Counted from the stretch's first letter, positions 25,081 to 35,516 are shown. The stretch is 64,000 nucleotides of DNA from Pseudomonas sp. GM41(2012) (GCF_000282315.2 NZ_AKJN02000006.1:310001-374000); one strand, 5' to 3'. A program made the numbers and translations. Notes: a model not told the origin generated them from the sequence alone.

Positions 25081-26469
25081 ATGAACACGACATTTGATTT
25101 CAATCGCGCCCTGGTCGAAAAGTACGACCGCCCGGGGCCGCGTTATACCTCTTACCCCACGGCGCCGCAGTTTCACCAGGCGTTTGCCGTTGACGACTAT
25201 CAGCGTGCCGCCCGCGACAGCAATCAGGTGGCCGCGCCGAAACCGTTGTCGGTGTACATCCACATCCCGTTCTGCAAAAGCCTTTGTTACTACTGCGCCT
25301 GCAACAAAATCATTACCCAGAAAACCCATCGCGCCGTCGAGTACCTGACGTACCTCAAGCGTGAAATCGCGATGCAGGCGGCCTTGTTCGACAGCACGCG
25401 CAAACTCACTCAGTTGCACCTGGGGGGCGGCACGCCGACCTATTTGACCAGCGAGCAGCTGGCGGACCTGATGGACTGCCTGCACCAGGCGTTCAACATG
25501 GATGACAGCGATAACCATGAGTTCTCCATCGAGGTTGACCCGCGCACCATCAGCACCGAGCAGATTCAGTCGTTGCGCCAATTGGGCTTCAATCGCCTGA
25601 GCTTCGGCGTGCAGGATTTCGATCCCGACGTGCAGGCAGCGGTCAATCGCCAGCAAAGTGAAGAGCAAATTTATGCGCTGGTCGCGGCGGCGCGGGAGGC
25701 GCACTTCAAGTCGATCAGCGTCGACCTGATCTACGGCCTGCCACTGCAAACCGTGCAGAGTTTTGACGTTACCCTCAGTAAGATCATCGCGCTGCGTCCG
25801 GACCGGATTGCCGCCTACAGCTACGCGCATTTGCCGGAGATGGTCCGCGCACAACGGCTGATTCGTCCCGCCGACATGCCGCCACCGGAGCGCAAGCTGG
25901 AACTGCTCGAGCTGACCATCCGCCGTCTGACCGAGGCCGGTTACGTCTACATCGGCATGGATCATTTCGCCTTGCCGGATGACGAGCTGGCGCTGGCCCG
26001 GGCCAATGGCACCCTGCAACGTAACTTTCAGGGCTATTCCACCCATGCCGACTGCGATTTGATCGGCCTAGGGGTGTCGTCGATCGGCAAGGTCGGCGAC
26101 AGCTACAGCCAAAGCGTCAAGGAGCTTTCTCAGTACTACGCTCGTATCGATCAAGGGCTGTTGCCGGTGCATCGCGGTTACCGCTTGAACGCCGACGACC
26201 TGCTGCGCCGCGAGGTGATCAGCGACCTGATGTGCCATGGCCGTATCGCGTTCGACAAGTATGAAGCGCGGCATGGCATTCGCTTCACCGAGTATTTTGC
26301 CGAGGCGCTGGCACAGCTGGGCGAGCATGTGCGCGATGGATTGCTGCAGATTCACCGCAACGAATTGGTGCTGTTGCCACAAGGGCATTTGATGATGCGC
26401 AGTGCCGCGATGGCGTTTGACGCCTATCTGGGTGGTGAACAAAAAGGCCAGTTTTCTCGCACGGTCTGA
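25081..26469 (+). CDS. hemN: Oxygen-independent coproporphyrinogen III dehydrogenase
   Basis: 462 residues with the radical-SAM motif intact (IHIPFCKSLCYYCACN, Cys65, Cys69, Cys72 plus Cys74), the HLGGGTPTYL motif and the HemN C-terminal domain. It converts coproporphyrinogen III to protoporphyrinogen IX without O2, using two SAM molecules, in the cytosol. It follows the cysteine-less paralogue by 20 bases and probably shares its ANR-controlled transcript. It supplies haem for the cytochromes of denitrification encoded on both sides. Confidence 0.94.
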   Translation: MNTTFDFNRALVEKYDRPGPRYTSYPTAPQFHQAFAVDDYQRAARDSNQVAAPKPLSVYIHIPFCKSLCYYCACNKIITQKTHRAVEYLTYLKREIAMQAALFDSTRKLTQLHLGGGTPTYLTSEQLADLMDCLHQAFNMDDSDNHEFSIEVDPRTISTEQIQSLRQLGFNRLSFGVQDFDPDVQAAVNRQQSEEQIYALVAAAREAHFKSISVDLIYGLPLQTVQSFDVTLSKIIALRPDRIAAYSYAHLPEMVRAQRLIRPADMPPPERKLELLELTIRRLTEAGYVYIGMDHFALPDDELALARANGTLQRNFQGYSTHADCDLIGLGVSSIGKVGDSYSQSVKELSQYYARIDQGLLPVHRGYRLNADDLLRREVISDLMCHGRIAFDKYEARHGIRFTEYFAEALAQLGEHVRDGLLQIHRNELVLLPQGHLMMRSAAMAFDAYLGGEQKGQFSRTV

Positions 26470-26495
26470 GAATACGAGCCCTCTATGGACTCAAG

Positions 26496-26509
26496 TTGAT
26501 CTCAATCAA
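26496..26509 (+). promoter_or_regulatory. ANR/DNR box of the nos operon
   Basis: TTGAT-CTCA-ATCAA, a perfect FNR-type palindrome. A TAACAT -10 element lies at 26532-26537, giving a class II start near 26544. This places the upper of the two candidate nosR start codons (26536) inside the -10 box and so favours ATG 26569. Confidence 0.88.
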
Positions 26510-26568
26510 GGGCAGGGGGCGCAACGCTCCCTAACATGACCGCAAGCCCCTTTGAAATCAGCGAGCCC

Positions 26569-28749
26569 ATGACAATCCATCAGCCTTCGATACTCGGCAA
26601 CCTGCGCGCCTGGGGTGTCGGTCTGGTGGTCATGCTGACGCTGATGCTCGCCACCTTCGAGGGGGCGCAGGCCAAGCAATACGGCGACATCGAGCAGCAG
26701 CGCATCGAAAAAACCTTCCATCAGACCGATTCCGTTTCCGCCCCCGAAGGCCGGTTCAAGGTGCGCACGCTGTCCGCCGCCGGCAAGGTCATCGGTTATG
26801 TGTTCCAGAGCCTGGACGTGGTGGATATTCCGGCTTACTCGGGCAAGCCGATCAACACCCAGGTGATCCTTGACACTGCCGGCGTGATTCAGGATGCCTA
26901 TGTGCTGGAACACCATGAGCCGATTCTGCTGATTGGCATTCCTGAGGCAAAACTTCACGGTTTCAGCGCCAAGTACAAGGGCGTGAAGGTCAGCCAGCGG
27001 GTCGTCGTCGGCCATTCCAGTGATCCGAATGCAGTCACGGTCGATGCCATCGCCGGCGCAACCGTCACGGCCATGGTGGTCAACGAGGTCATCATGCGCG
27101 CCGCTCATGATGTGGCTGTCTCACTCAAGCTGATCGAAGACACGGGCGGTGTGGCAAGCAAGCCCGCCACCGTGCGGCTGAACTTTTTCGAACCCGCCAC
27201 CTGGGAACAACTGACCGGCAACGGCGCCATCCGCCGCTTGAACCTGACCCGTGGCCAGGTCGACGCCGCCTTCAAGGGCACTGATGCCGAAGGCGTGGAA
27301 AACGCCGCCGCCGATCAGGTGGATGAGACCTTTATCGAGCTCTACACCGCCGACCTGAATCCGCCGACCATCGGCCGTGCTCTGCTGGGCGACAACCAAT
27401 ATCGCTTCCTCATGCAAGACCTCAAGCCTGGCGAGCAAGCCATCGCGGTACTGGGTCGCGGGCTGTTTTCCTATAAAGGCTCGGGGTATGTGCGCGGCGG
27501 GATTTTCGATCGGGTGCAATTGCGCCAGTTCGGGAATGTCATCAGCTTTCGCGACATGGACCATCAGCGGCTCTCGGATGTGTTTGCCAAAGGCATGCCC
27601 GAGTTCACTGAAATGTCGATTTTCATTGTGCGCGAACCGGCGAAGTTCGATCCGGGATCGCCCTGGTCTCTGGAGTTATTGGTACGTCGCCAGACCGGCC
27701 CGGTCAGTGGCACGTTCAGCAGCTTCGAACTGGCCTATCAATTGCCCGAGCCTTACCTTGAACGACCACTGCCCAGCGCCGAAGAACTGGCCGCCCTTGA
27801 GGAAGCCAGTCGGCCCATGTGGTTGAACATCTGGTATCAGAAATCCTTTCAGATCGCCGTACTCGGCACCGCGTTGCTGCTGCTGACAGCGATCCTGTTT
27901 TTGCAGGACACCTTCACCCGTCGCCCGCATTTTCTGCACTGGCTGCGCCGCGGTTACCTGGTGTTTACCGTGGTGTTTATCGGCTGGTACGCGCTGGGGC
28001 AGTTGTCAGTGGTCAATGTCCTGACCTTCGCTCATGCGCTGTTTGACCATTTTCGCTGGGAGCTGTTTCTCACCGATCCGCTGATCTTCATGCTCTGGGT
28101 CTTCGCCGCTGCGAGCATTCTGCTGTGGGGCCGTGGCGTGTTCTGCGGCTGGTTGTGCCCGTTTGGCGCCTTGCAAGAGTTGATCAACGAGGCCGCACGC
28201 AAGCTGAAAATCCCTCAATACGAATTACCCTTCGCGGTGCATGAACGCTTGTGGGCGATCAAATACATCATTTTGCTGCTGCTGTTCGGCATCTCCCTGG
28301 AGTCGATGTCCACCGCCGAACTGTTCGCCGAGGTGGAACCGTTCAAGACCGCCATCACCCTCCGGTTCGACCGCCAGTGGTGGTTCGTGCTCTACGCGGT
28401 GGCGCTGCTGGTCATCAACATTTTCACGCGCAAAGTCTATTGCCGCTACATCTGCCCGTTGGGTGCGGCGCTGGCGATTCCGAGCAAATTTCGCCTGTTC
28501 GACTGGCTCAAACGCCGCAAGGACTGCGGCACGCCCTGCCAACTGTGCGCCAAGGAATGCGAGATCCAGGCGATTCATCCCGATGGCCGGATCAATGCCA
28601 ACGAGTGCCACTACTGCCTCGATTGCCAGATGACGTACCAGAACGACAACAAATGCCCGCCGCTGATCAACAAGCGCAAGAAACGCGGCAAAGCGGCACC
28701 CGCCGCTGTGCAACTGATACCTGTCGTGGAAGTGACCGCTCTGGAATGA
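26569..28749 (+). CDS. nosR: NosR, membrane flavo/iron-sulfur regulator and electron donor for N2O reductase
   Basis: 726 residues from ATG 26569 (an ATG at 26536 would add 11 residues but lies in the promoter). Order: signal/anchor helix (to FEGAQA); periplasmic FMN-binding domain with covalent-FMN motif AIAGATVTAM; a long periplasmic segment; transmembrane helices; two CxxxCP motifs (CGWLCPFG, CRYICPLG); and a polyferredoxin end with CQLCAKECEIQAIHP and CHYCLDCQMTY for two [4Fe-4S] clusters. NosR passes quinol-derived electrons towards NosZ and is needed for nos expression. It is the first gene of nosRZDFYL. Confidence 0.95.
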   Translation: MTIHQPSILGNLRAWGVGLVVMLTLMLATFEGAQAKQYGDIEQQRIEKTFHQTDSVSAPEGRFKVRTLSAAGKVIGYVFQSLDVVDIPAYSGKPINTQVILDTAGVIQDAYVLEHHEPILLIGIPEAKLHGFSAKYKGVKVSQRVVVGHSSDPNAVTVDAIAGATVTAMVVNEVIMRAAHDVAVSLKLIEDTGGVASKPATVRLNFFEPATWEQLTGNGAIRRLNLTRGQVDAAFKGTDAEGVENAAADQVDETFIELYTADLNPPTIGRALLGDNQYRFLMQDLKPGEQAIAVLGRGLFSYKGSGYVRGGIFDRVQLRQFGNVISFRDMDHQRLSDVFAKGMPEFTEMSIFIVREPAKFDPGSPWSLELLVRRQTGPVSGTFSSFELAYQLPEPYLERPLPSAEELAALEEASRPMWLNIWYQKSFQIAVLGTALLLLTAILFLQDTFTRRPHFLHWLRRGYLVFTVVFIGWYALGQLSVVNVLTFAHALFDHFRWELFLTDPLIFMLWVFAAASILLWGRGVFCGWLCPFGALQELINEAARKLKIPQYELPFAVHERLWAIKYIILLLLFGISLESMSTAELFAEVEPFKTAITLRFDRQWWFVLYAVALLVINIFTRKVYCRYICPLGAALAIPSKFRLFDWLKRRKDCGTPCQLCAKECEIQAIHPDGRINANECHYCLDCQMTYQNDNKCPPLINKRKKRGKAAPAAVQLIPVVEVTALE

Positions 28750-28805
28750 ACCCCGCGAGCGCTTGTCCGCAGTGACCGTTTTTATCCCTTCAAGGAAAAC
28801 ACCTG

Positions 28806-30725
28806 ATGAACGACACAGAATCCAAAAAAACCACTGAAGTGCCGGAACCGACCGGCCTCAGTCGTCGCGGCTTCCTGGGCACCAGTGCGGTGACCGGCGC
28901 GGTACTGGCCGGTGCCACGGCCATCGGTGGCGCGGTCTTCACCCGTGAGACATGGGCGGCAGCGGCCAAGGACGCGCAACTGAAAACCCACGTCGGACCG
29001 GGCGAACTGGACCAGTACTACGGTTTCTGGAGCGGCGGCCATCAGGGTGAAGTGCGGATCATGGGCATTCCGTCGATGCGCGAGTTGTTGCGTGTTCCGG
29101 TGTTCAACGTCGATTCCGCGACCGGTTGGGGCCTGACCAACGAAAGCAAACGGATCATGGGCGACAGCGCGCATTTCCAGAATGGCGACTGCCACCACCC
29201 GCATTTGTCGATGACCGATGGCAAGTACGACGGCAAATACCTGTTCATCAATGACAAGGCCAACAGCCGCGTTGCGCGTATCCGTCTGGACATCATGAAG
29301 TGCGACAAGATGCTCACCGTGCCCAATGTGCAGGCTGTTCATGGGCTGCGCCTGCAGAAAGTGCCGCACACCAAGTACGTGTTCGCCAATGCCGAATTCG
29401 TGATTCCGCACCCCAATGACGGCAGCACCTTCGACCTGCAGGACAAGAACAGCTACACCATGTTCAACGCCATCGATGCCGAGAAAATGGAGATGGCGTT
29501 CCAGGTCATCGTCGACGGCAACCTGGACAACACTGACGCCGACTACACCGGCAAATACGCGGCATCGACCTGCTACAACTCGGAGAAGGCCTACGACCTG
29601 GGCGGCATGATGCGCAACGAGCGCGACTGGGTGGTGGTGTTCAACATCCCGCGCATCGAAGCGGCGATCAAGGCCGGCAAGTTCATCACCCTCGACGGCT
29701 CGAAAGTGCCGGTGGTCGATGGTCGTAAAACCGATGGCAAGGACAGCGCGTTCACCCGATACATCCCGACGCCGAAGAACCCCCACGGCCTCAATACCTC
29801 GCCCGATGGCAAGTATTTCATTGCCAACGGCAAGCTTTCGCCGACCTGCACCATCATTGCCATCGCCAAGCTTGACGATCTGTTCGACGACAAATTCAAG
29901 GACCCGCGTGACGTAGTGGTCGGCGAGCCCGAGCTGGGTCTTGGCCCGCTTCACACCACTTACGACGGTCGCGGCAATGCCTACACCACGCTGTTTATCG
30001 ACAGCCAGGTGGTGAAGTGGAACGTGGAAGAAGCCATTCGCGCCTACACCGGTGAGAAGGTCAACTACATCAAGCAGAAACTCGATGTGCAGTATCAGCC
30101 GGGCCACAACCATGCCTCGCTGACTGAAACCAGTGAGGCCGACGGCCAATGGCTGATGGTGCTCAGCAAGTTTTCCAAGGACCGTTTCCTGCCGACCGGC
30201 CCGCTGCACCCGGAAAACGATCAGTTGATCGATATCTCCGGCGAGGAAATGAAACTGGTGCACGACGGCCCGGCCTTTGCCGAACCCCACGACTGCGTGA
30301 TGGCCCGCCGCGACCAGATCAAGACCAAGAAGATCTGGGACCGCAACGACCCGTTTTTTGCCGAAACCGTGGTCATCGCCGCGAAGGACGGGATCAAGTT
30401 GGAGACCGACAACAAGGTCATCCGCGACGGTAACAAGGTCCGTGTCTACATGACCTCGATGGCGCCGGCCTACGGCCTGCCGGAGTTCACCGTCAAACAG
30501 GGCAACGAGGTCACGGTGACCATCACCAACATCGACCAGATTGAAGACGTGACCCACGGCTTCGTGATGACCAACCATGGCGTCAGCATGGAAATCAGCC
30601 CGCAGCAGACCTCATCGATCACCTTCATCGCCGACAAGGCTGGCCTGCATTGGTACTACTGCAGCTGGTTCTGCCATGCGCTGCACATGGAAATGGTCGG
30701 TCGCATGAAGGTCGAGAAGGCCTGA
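28806..30725 (+). CDS. nosZ: Nitrous-oxide reductase
   Basis: 639 residues with a twin-arginine signal (LSRRGFLGTSAVTGAVLAGA), so it is exported folded through Tat. The N-terminal seven-bladed propeller holds the His ligands of the CuZ cluster (GDCHHPHLSM, PHGLNTSPDG, GHNHASLTE and others). The C-terminal cupredoxin carries CuA (WYYCSWFCHALHMEM). It reduces N2O to N2 in the periplasm. The signal and motifs are of the clade I (Tat-dependent) type. It lies 56 bases after nosR and is followed by the maturation genes. Confidence 0.97.
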   Translation: MNDTESKKTTEVPEPTGLSRRGFLGTSAVTGAVLAGATAIGGAVFTRETWAAAAKDAQLKTHVGPGELDQYYGFWSGGHQGEVRIMGIPSMRELLRVPVFNVDSATGWGLTNESKRIMGDSAHFQNGDCHHPHLSMTDGKYDGKYLFINDKANSRVARIRLDIMKCDKMLTVPNVQAVHGLRLQKVPHTKYVFANAEFVIPHPNDGSTFDLQDKNSYTMFNAIDAEKMEMAFQVIVDGNLDNTDADYTGKYAASTCYNSEKAYDLGGMMRNERDWVVVFNIPRIEAAIKAGKFITLDGSKVPVVDGRKTDGKDSAFTRYIPTPKNPHGLNTSPDGKYFIANGKLSPTCTIIAIAKLDDLFDDKFKDPRDVVVGEPELGLGPLHTTYDGRGNAYTTLFIDSQVVKWNVEEAIRAYTGEKVNYIKQKLDVQYQPGHNHASLTETSEADGQWLMVLSKFSKDRFLPTGPLHPENDQLIDISGEEMKLVHDGPAFAEPHDCVMARRDQIKTKKIWDRNDPFFAETVVIAAKDGIKLETDNKVIRDGNKVRVYMTSMAPAYGLPEFTVKQGNEVTVTITNIDQIEDVTHGFVMTNHGVSMEISPQQTSSITFIADKAGLHWYYCSWFCHALHMEMVGRMKVEKA

Positions 30726-30752
30726 CCGTTGCCCATCGACAGGAGCGAAGCA

Positions 30753-32042
30753 ATGACTGAGAGCAAGGGAAACCCGGTGAAGGTCATTGTGCTTGCGCTC
30801 CTGCTGATGTCTGGCAGCGCGCTGGCGGTGCAACCCATTACCACGTTGCCGTTGACGGTGGACGCCGATCAACGCTGGCACCTGCCGGCCGGAGAATACC
30901 GTGGCTCGTACAGCGTCGATCAGCCGATGCAGATTGTCTGCGAGCCGGGCGCGGTATTTCAGGGCGAGGGGCAGGGCAACGGTCTGATCATCAGTGCGCC
31001 GGATGTCGGCATCGAGGGCTGCACGTTTCTGGACTGGGGGCACGACCTCACCGCCATGAATGCGGCGGTGTTTATCCAGCCCAAAGCCCATGGCGCGGTG
31101 ATTAAAGGCAATCGCCTGCAGGGTAAGGGCTTCGGTATTTGGGTCGACGGTACGCAGGATGTGAGCCTGATCGACAACTGCATTCAGGGTGATCCGACGA
31201 TGCGTTCCCAGGATCGCGGCAACGGCATTCATCTGTATGCGGTGCATGGCGCCAAGGTCATTGGCAACCAGGTGCGCGACACCCGCGATGGCATTTACAT
31301 CGATACCTCCAACGGCAACCTGCTGCAAGGCAATACCCTGGAAGACCTGCGCTACGGCGTGCATTACATGTTCGCCAACGATAACCAGTTGATCGGCAAC
31401 ACCACCCGCCGCACCCGCACCGGCTACGCCCTGATGCAAAGCCGCAAGCTCATGGTGATCGGCAATCGCTCCGAACAGGATCAGAACTACGGGATCCTGA
31501 TGAACTACATCACCTATTCAACCTTGCGTGACAACTTCGTCACTGACGTGCGCGACGGCTCGACCGGCGACAGCATGATCAGCGGTGCCGAGGGCAAGGC
31601 GCTGTTCATCTACAACTCGCTGTTCAACAGCATCGAACACAACCACTTCGAGCACAGCGCCGTGGGAATTCATCTCACTGCCGGCTCGGAAGATAACCGC
31701 ATCGCTGACAACGCTTTTGTCGGCAACCAGCGGCAGGTCAAGTACGTCGCCACTCGCTTGCAGGAATGGTCGGCGGATGGCCGGGGCAATTACTGGAGCG
31801 ATTACCTGGGCTGGGACCGCAACAACGATGGCCTCGGCGATATCGCCTACGAACCCAACGACAACGTCGACCGTCTGCTGTGGCTGTACCCGCAGGTGCG
31901 GCTGTTGATGAACAGCCCCGGCATCGAGCTGCTGCGCTGGGTGCAACGGGCCTTTCCGGTGATGAAATCGCCGGGGGTGCTCGACAGTCATCCGCTGATG
32001 AAGTCATCCCCTCAAACCCTGACCCAGGAGCCCACCTCATGA
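30753..32042 (+). CDS. nosD: NosD, periplasmic copper-cluster assembly protein
   Basis: 429 residues from ATG 30753 with a GGAGCGAAG site; the TTG 24 bases upstream is less likely. A signal peptide (MSGSALA) is followed by parallel beta-helix repeats (PbH1/CASH type) of the form [17 protein letters not shown] and [19 protein letters not shown]. NosD works with the NosFY ABC transporter to supply the sulfur needed for the CuZ cluster of NosZ in the periplasm. The stop overlaps nosF (ATGA). Confidence 0.94.
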   Translation: MTESKGNPVKVIVLALLLMSGSALAVQPITTLPLTVDADQRWHLPAGEYRGSYSVDQPMQIVCEPGAVFQGEGQGNGLIISAPDVGIEGCTFLDWGHDLTAMNAAVFIQPKAHGAVIKGNRLQGKGFGIWVDGTQDVSLIDNCIQGDPTMRSQDRGNGIHLYAVHGAKVIGNQVRDTRDGIYIDTSNGNLLQGNTLEDLRYGVHYMFANDNQLIGNTTRRTRTGYALMQSRKLMVIGNRSEQDQNYGILMNYITYSTLRDNFVTDVRDGSTGDSMISGAEGKALFIYNSLFNSIEHNHFEHSAVGIHLTAGSEDNRIADNAFVGNQRQVKYVATRLQEWSADGRGNYWSDYLGWDRNNDGLGDIAYEPNDNVDRLLWLYPQVRLLMNSPGIELLRWVQRAFPVMKSPGVLDSHPLMKSSPQTLTQEPTS

Positions 32043-32962
32043 ACGTCATCGACATCGAAGGCGTCAGCCAGCGCTATGGGCATGCCACCGTGTTGCATCA
32101 ACTCAACCTCAGCCTCGCTGAAGGTGAAGTGCTGGGTTTGTTCGGGCACAACGGTGCGGGCAAGACCACCAGCATGAAACTGGTGCTTGGCCTGCTCCAG
32201 CCCAGCGAAGGGCAGGTCAGGGTGTTCGGCCGTTTGCCCAGCGATCCCCACGTGCGACGCCTGCTCGGTTATCTGCCGGAGAACGTGACGTTTTACCCGC
32301 AGCTGAGCGGTGTTGAGACCTTGCGCCATTTCGCGCGACTCAAAGGCGCCGCGTCCGCTCAGGTGGACGTGCTGCTGGAGGAAGTCGGCCTGGCCGGTGC
32401 GGCGTATCGACGGGTCAAGACCTACTCCAAAGGCATGCGGCAACGCCTGGGGCTGGCACAAGCGCTGCTCGGTGAGCCGCGTTTGTTGCTGCTCGACGAA
32501 CCTACGGTCGGCCTCGATCCCATCGCAACCCAGGACCTTTATCGCTTGCTCGATCGCCTGCGCAGCCAGGGCACCAGCATCATTCTCTGTTCCCACGTAT
32601 TGCCGGGTGTAGAGGCGCATATCAACCGCGCCGCGATTCTGACCCAGGGCCGCTTGCTGGCCCTCGGTAGTCTGCGCAGTTTGCGCGAGGAAGCCGGGCT
32701 GCCGACGCTGATTCGCGCCAACGGCCTGAAGCACGCCGGGCCCTTGCAGCAACGCTGGAACAACGCCGGACACGTCACCGAACGCTGGGGCGTCGAAGGG
32801 CTTGAAGTGGCCGCGCTCAATGGCAGCAAGCTCGGGCTGTTGCGCCAACTGCTCAATGAAGACGAACCGGCCGACGTGGAAATCCATCAGCCGTCTCTGG
32901 AAGATATTTACCGCTACTACATGAGCCGGGCCGCTGCGGCGCCGATCGGGGAGGCCGTATGA
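32039..32962 (+). CDS. nosF: NosF, ABC transporter ATPase for CuZ maturation
   Basis: 307 residues with Walker A GHNGAGKT (36-43), signature YSKGMRQRL, Walker [14 protein letters not shown] and switch His in ILCSHVL. It has the architecture of multidrug/copper-type ATPases with a C-terminal extension. It partners with NosY and NosD to drive delivery of a sulfur species for CuZ assembly. It overlaps nosD and nosY by 4 bases each, so translation is coupled. Confidence 0.95.
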   Translation: MNVIDIEGVSQRYGHATVLHQLNLSLAEGEVLGLFGHNGAGKTTSMKLVLGLLQPSEGQVRVFGRLPSDPHVRRLLGYLPENVTFYPQLSGVETLRHFARLKGAASAQVDVLLEEVGLAGAAYRRVKTYSKGMRQRLGLAQALLGEPRLLLLDEPTVGLDPIATQDLYRLLDRLRSQGTSIILCSHVLPGVEAHINRAAILTQGRLLALGSLRSLREEAGLPTLIRANGLKHAGPLQQRWNNAGHVTERWGVEGLEVAALNGSKLGLLRQLLNEDEPADVEIHQPSLEDIYRYYMSRAAAAPIGEAV

Positions 32963-33789
32963 ATGCTGTCTGGAACATGGCCCGCAAGGAATTCAGCGAT
33001 GGTTTGCGCAATCGCTGGTTGTTGGCGATCAGTGTGTTGTTCGCGGTGTTGGCTATTGGCATCGCCTGGCTGGGCGCCGCGGCCTCCGGGCAGTTGGGCT
33101 TCACTTCGGTGCCGGCCACCATCGCCAGCCTCGCCAGTCTGGCGACGTTTTTGATGCCGTTGATTGCGTTGCTGTTGGCCTATGACGCCATCGTCGGCGA
33201 GGACGAGAGCGGCACCTTGCTGCTGTTGCTGACGTATCCGTTGGGTCGCGGGCAGATTCTGCTCGGCAAGTTTGTCGGCCATGGGTTGATCCTGGCGCTG
33301 GCGACACTGATCGGTTTCGGCTGCGCCATGCTCGCCATCGCGGTGCTGGTGGACGATGTCGAACTGAGCCTGTTGCTTTGGGCCTTTGGCCGGTTCATGG
33401 CGTCGTCGACGTTGCTGGGCTGGGGTTTTCTGGGGCTGGCCTATGTGCTGAGCAGTGTGTCCGCCGAGAAATCCACGGCGGCCGGGCTGGCGCTGGGCGT
33501 CTGGTTCTTCTTCGTGCTGGTGTTCGACCTGGCACTGTTGGCGCTGTTGGTGCTCAGCGAAGGGCAGTTCAACCCGAAAGTGCTGCCCTGGTTGCTGCTG
33601 CTCAATCCGGCCGACATCTATCGCCTGATCAATCTCTCCGGTTTTGAGCCCGGCGCCGGTACCGCGGGTGTGCTGACGCTGGGCAGCGATTTGCCGATGC
33701 CGGGCTCGATGCTCTGGCTGTGCCTGTCGCTGTGGGTGGCGGTGCCATTGGGCTCGGCCTGGCTGTTGTTTCGTCGCCGGGCGACATGA
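32959..33789 (+). CDS. nosY: NosY, ABC transporter permease for CuZ maturation
   Basis: 276 residues with six predicted helices of the ABC-2 permease type ([20 protein letters not shown] at the cytoplasmic entry, [20 protein letters not shown] as the conserved loop). It forms the membrane part of the NosDFY complex. The start overlaps the nosF stop (ATGA), and nosL follows after 32 bases with an AGGAGC site. Confidence 0.94.
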   Translation: MNAVWNMARKEFSDGLRNRWLLAISVLFAVLAIGIAWLGAAASGQLGFTSVPATIASLASLATFLMPLIALLLAYDAIVGEDESGTLLLLLTYPLGRGQILLGKFVGHGLILALATLIGFGCAMLAIAVLVDDVELSLLLWAFGRFMASSTLLGWGFLGLAYVLSSVSAEKSTAAGLALGVWFFFVLVFDLALLALLVLSEGQFNPKVLPWLLLLNPADIYRLINLSGFEPGAGTAGVLTLGSDLPMPGSMLWLCLSLWVAVPLGSAWLLFRRRAT

Positions 33790-33821
33790 ATTTTTACTTT
33801 GGTTTTTAGGAGCAGTTGACA

Positions 33822-34325
33822 ATGAACACCTTTTATCTGATGACGGTACGCGCGGTGGCGGGCCTGATGATGTGCCTCTTGCTGACGGCTTGTGACAACC
33901 CGGCGCAAGCCACTTACAGCGACGCCGCCACAGCCTTTCATCCCAGTGATGAATGCCATGTCTGCGGGATGATCATCAACGGATTCCCCGGGCCCAAGGG
34001 CGAAGTCGTCGAGCGGGCCGGGGTGAAGAAGTTCTGCTCCACGGCGGAAATGATCGGTTGGTGGTTGCAGCCGGAAAATCATCATGGCGATGCAAAACTG
34101 TATGTCCACGACATGGGCCGCAGCCCGTGGAACGCGCCGGATGATGCCCATTTGATCGATGCCAAGGACGCGTTCTACGTGGTCGGCACCCAACTCAAGG
34201 GCGCCATGGGTGTGGTGCTGGCGTCCTTCTCCAGTCGTGAGGCCGCTGAAAAGCTTGCCGCTGAACAGGGCGGTCGTTTGCTGCGCTTCAGCGAGATCAC
34301 TCCGGCGCTGTTGCAGCAACACTAA
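33822..34325 (+). CDS. nosL: NosL, copper-chaperone lipoprotein
   Basis: 167 residues from ATG 33822; an in-frame TTG six bases earlier is not preferred. The lipobox LLTAC gives lipidated Cys24. The metal-binding segment CHVCGMIINGFPGP, the KKFCST motif and the later YVHDMG are typical of NosL, which holds Cu(I) and passes it to NosZ. It is anchored in a membrane facing the periplasm. It is the last gene of nosRZDFYL. There is no nosX or tatE gene after it in this window. Confidence 0.94.
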   Translation: MNTFYLMTVRAVAGLMMCLLLTACDNPAQATYSDAATAFHPSDECHVCGMIINGFPGPKGEVVERAGVKKFCSTAEMIGWWLQPENHHGDAKLYVHDMGRSPWNAPDDAHLIDAKDAFYVVGTQLKGAMGVVLASFSSREAAEKLAAEQGGRLLRFSEITPALLQQH

Positions 34326-34340
34326 CGTCGTCGAAAAAGT

Positions 34341-34354
34341 CTGATCGCGGTCAA
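34341..34354 (+). promoter_or_regulatory. Possible degenerate ANR/DNR box before the SDR gene
   Basis: CTGAT-CGCG-GTCAA differs from TTGAT-N4-ATCAA at two positions. It is centred 86-89 bases before the SDR start, which would allow a class II start near 34389 and a short leader. No convincing -10 sequence was found. Confidence 0.4.
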
Positions 34355-34432
34355 GTCGTTTTTTCTTCTCCTGTTCAAAGATAGGGGCTGGCTATGTCCC
34401 CCAGTGCTGGCATCCGCGATGCCCAGGAGTAA

Positions 34433-35179
34433 ATGATGAAAACCGAGTTTCAGGATCGTTTGGCGGTGGTCACGGGTGCCAGCTCCGGGATTGGCCTGGC
34501 ACTGTGCGCTGCGTTGTTACCGCGCGGGGTCAAGGTGCTGGCGATGTCTCGGACCCTGGGTGAACTGCCGGCGTTGCAGCAGATCTACGGGGAACGGTTG
34601 CAGTGGTTTGCGGGGGATGTCACGAGTCAGCAAGACCTGCGCGAGCTGGCCGAGCGGGCTGCGGCGATGGGCCCCGTGGACTATCTGGTGCCTAACGCGG
34701 GTATTGCCGAGATGGCTGACAGCCTGGATATGGCGGCCTTCCAGCGTCAGTGGGCGGTTAATGGTGCCGGGGCGTTGGATACGCTGGCTGCGTTGCGGGG
34801 GGAGTTGGCGAGTCCGGCTTCGGTGGTGTTTATCGGGAGTTTTCTGACGGGTTCGAGTTTTCCGGGATTGGCTGCGTGCATTGCCAGCAAGGCTGCGCTG
34901 GCGGCTCAGGCGCGGACGCTGGCGGTGGAGTTTGCGCGTTTTGATGTGCGTATTAATCTGGTCTCGCCGGGGCCGACGGCTACCTCGATGTGGGATCACT
35001 TGGGGCTGAGCGAGGGGGAGCTTGGCGATGTTGCCGACACGCTTGGTAAACGTCTGTTGCCGGGGCATTTTCTTGATGCTGCGGCGGTGGCTAATGTGAT
35101 TGTCTTTCAGCTGTCGCAGGGTGCTCGGGGTGTTTATGGTCAGGACTGGAAGGTTGATAACGGGTACACGTTGGGCTGA
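34433..35179 (+). CDS. SDR-family oxidoreductase with Cys in place of the catalytic Tyr
   Basis: 248 residues from ATG 34433; the adjacent ATG 34436 has the better spacing from AGGAG and gives 247. The Rossmann dinucleotide motif is VVTGASSGIGLAL, the NAG motif is LVPNAGIAE and the end is QDWKVDNGYTLG. Counting from the first Met, Ser136 and Lys153 of the catalytic triad are in place. The residue 13 after the Ser, normally Tyr, is Cys149 (AACIASKAAL). This could abolish or change hydride transfer. Codons look like those of the neighbours. It lies between nosL and the converging nirN, with a degraded copy of its 3' end at 35601-35682. Substrate unknown. Confidence 0.82.
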   Translation: MMKTEFQDRLAVVTGASSGIGLALCAALLPRGVKVLAMSRTLGELPALQQIYGERLQWFAGDVTSQQDLRELAERAAAMGPVDYLVPNAGIAEMADSLDMAAFQRQWAVNGAGALDTLAALRGELASPASVVFIGSFLTGSSFPGLAACIASKAALAAQARTLAVEFARFDVRINLVSPGPTATSMWDHLGLSEGELGDVADTLGKRLLPGHFLDAAAVANVIVFQLSQGARGVYGQDWKVDNGYTLG

Positions 35180-35187
35180 CTTTTGGA

Positions 35188-35510
35188 GTACATATCCGTT
35201 GTTGCGGTGATGGCGGCTTAGGGTTCCGCCCTTACGGCGGGTCACTTGGAAGAGCGCCAAGTAACCAAACGCTCTTGCCCCTGACGTACGGTGCCTCGCT
35301 GTGGCTCGGCATGCCCTCGCTCCGGTCCTGCTCCGTGGGCCCGCCGCCATCGGCCATCCATGGCCGGGGGCGGCTACCGCGGCATCCTTGCCGCGGCATC
35401 CTTGCCGCGGTGCCCACTGCGCAGAACCTGCGCTCGGCCTTCCGACGGGGCAGATCAAGATCAAAAGCAAGATCAAAAGCCAAAGCAAGATCAACAGCCC
35501 CCGCCGCTCA
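35188..35510. repeat. Long intergenic repeat, copy 3 (left arm only)
   Basis: It starts GTACATATCCGTTGTTGCGG nine bases after the SDR stop and runs through the same arm sequence as the other copies (GGCTCGGCATGCCCTC, GGGCCCGCCGCCATCGGCC). The hairpin unit GCATCCTTGCCGCG is present twice in tandem near 35378-35411. No right arm or central REP pair follows. It is the only single-arm copy in the window. Confidence 0.8.
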
Positions 35511-35516
35511 GTCACT

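Noticed and set aside
26536..26568. Earlier nosR start codon
   Set aside because: It lies within the predicted -10 element and would precede the transcription start; ATG 26569 gives a normal signal sequence.
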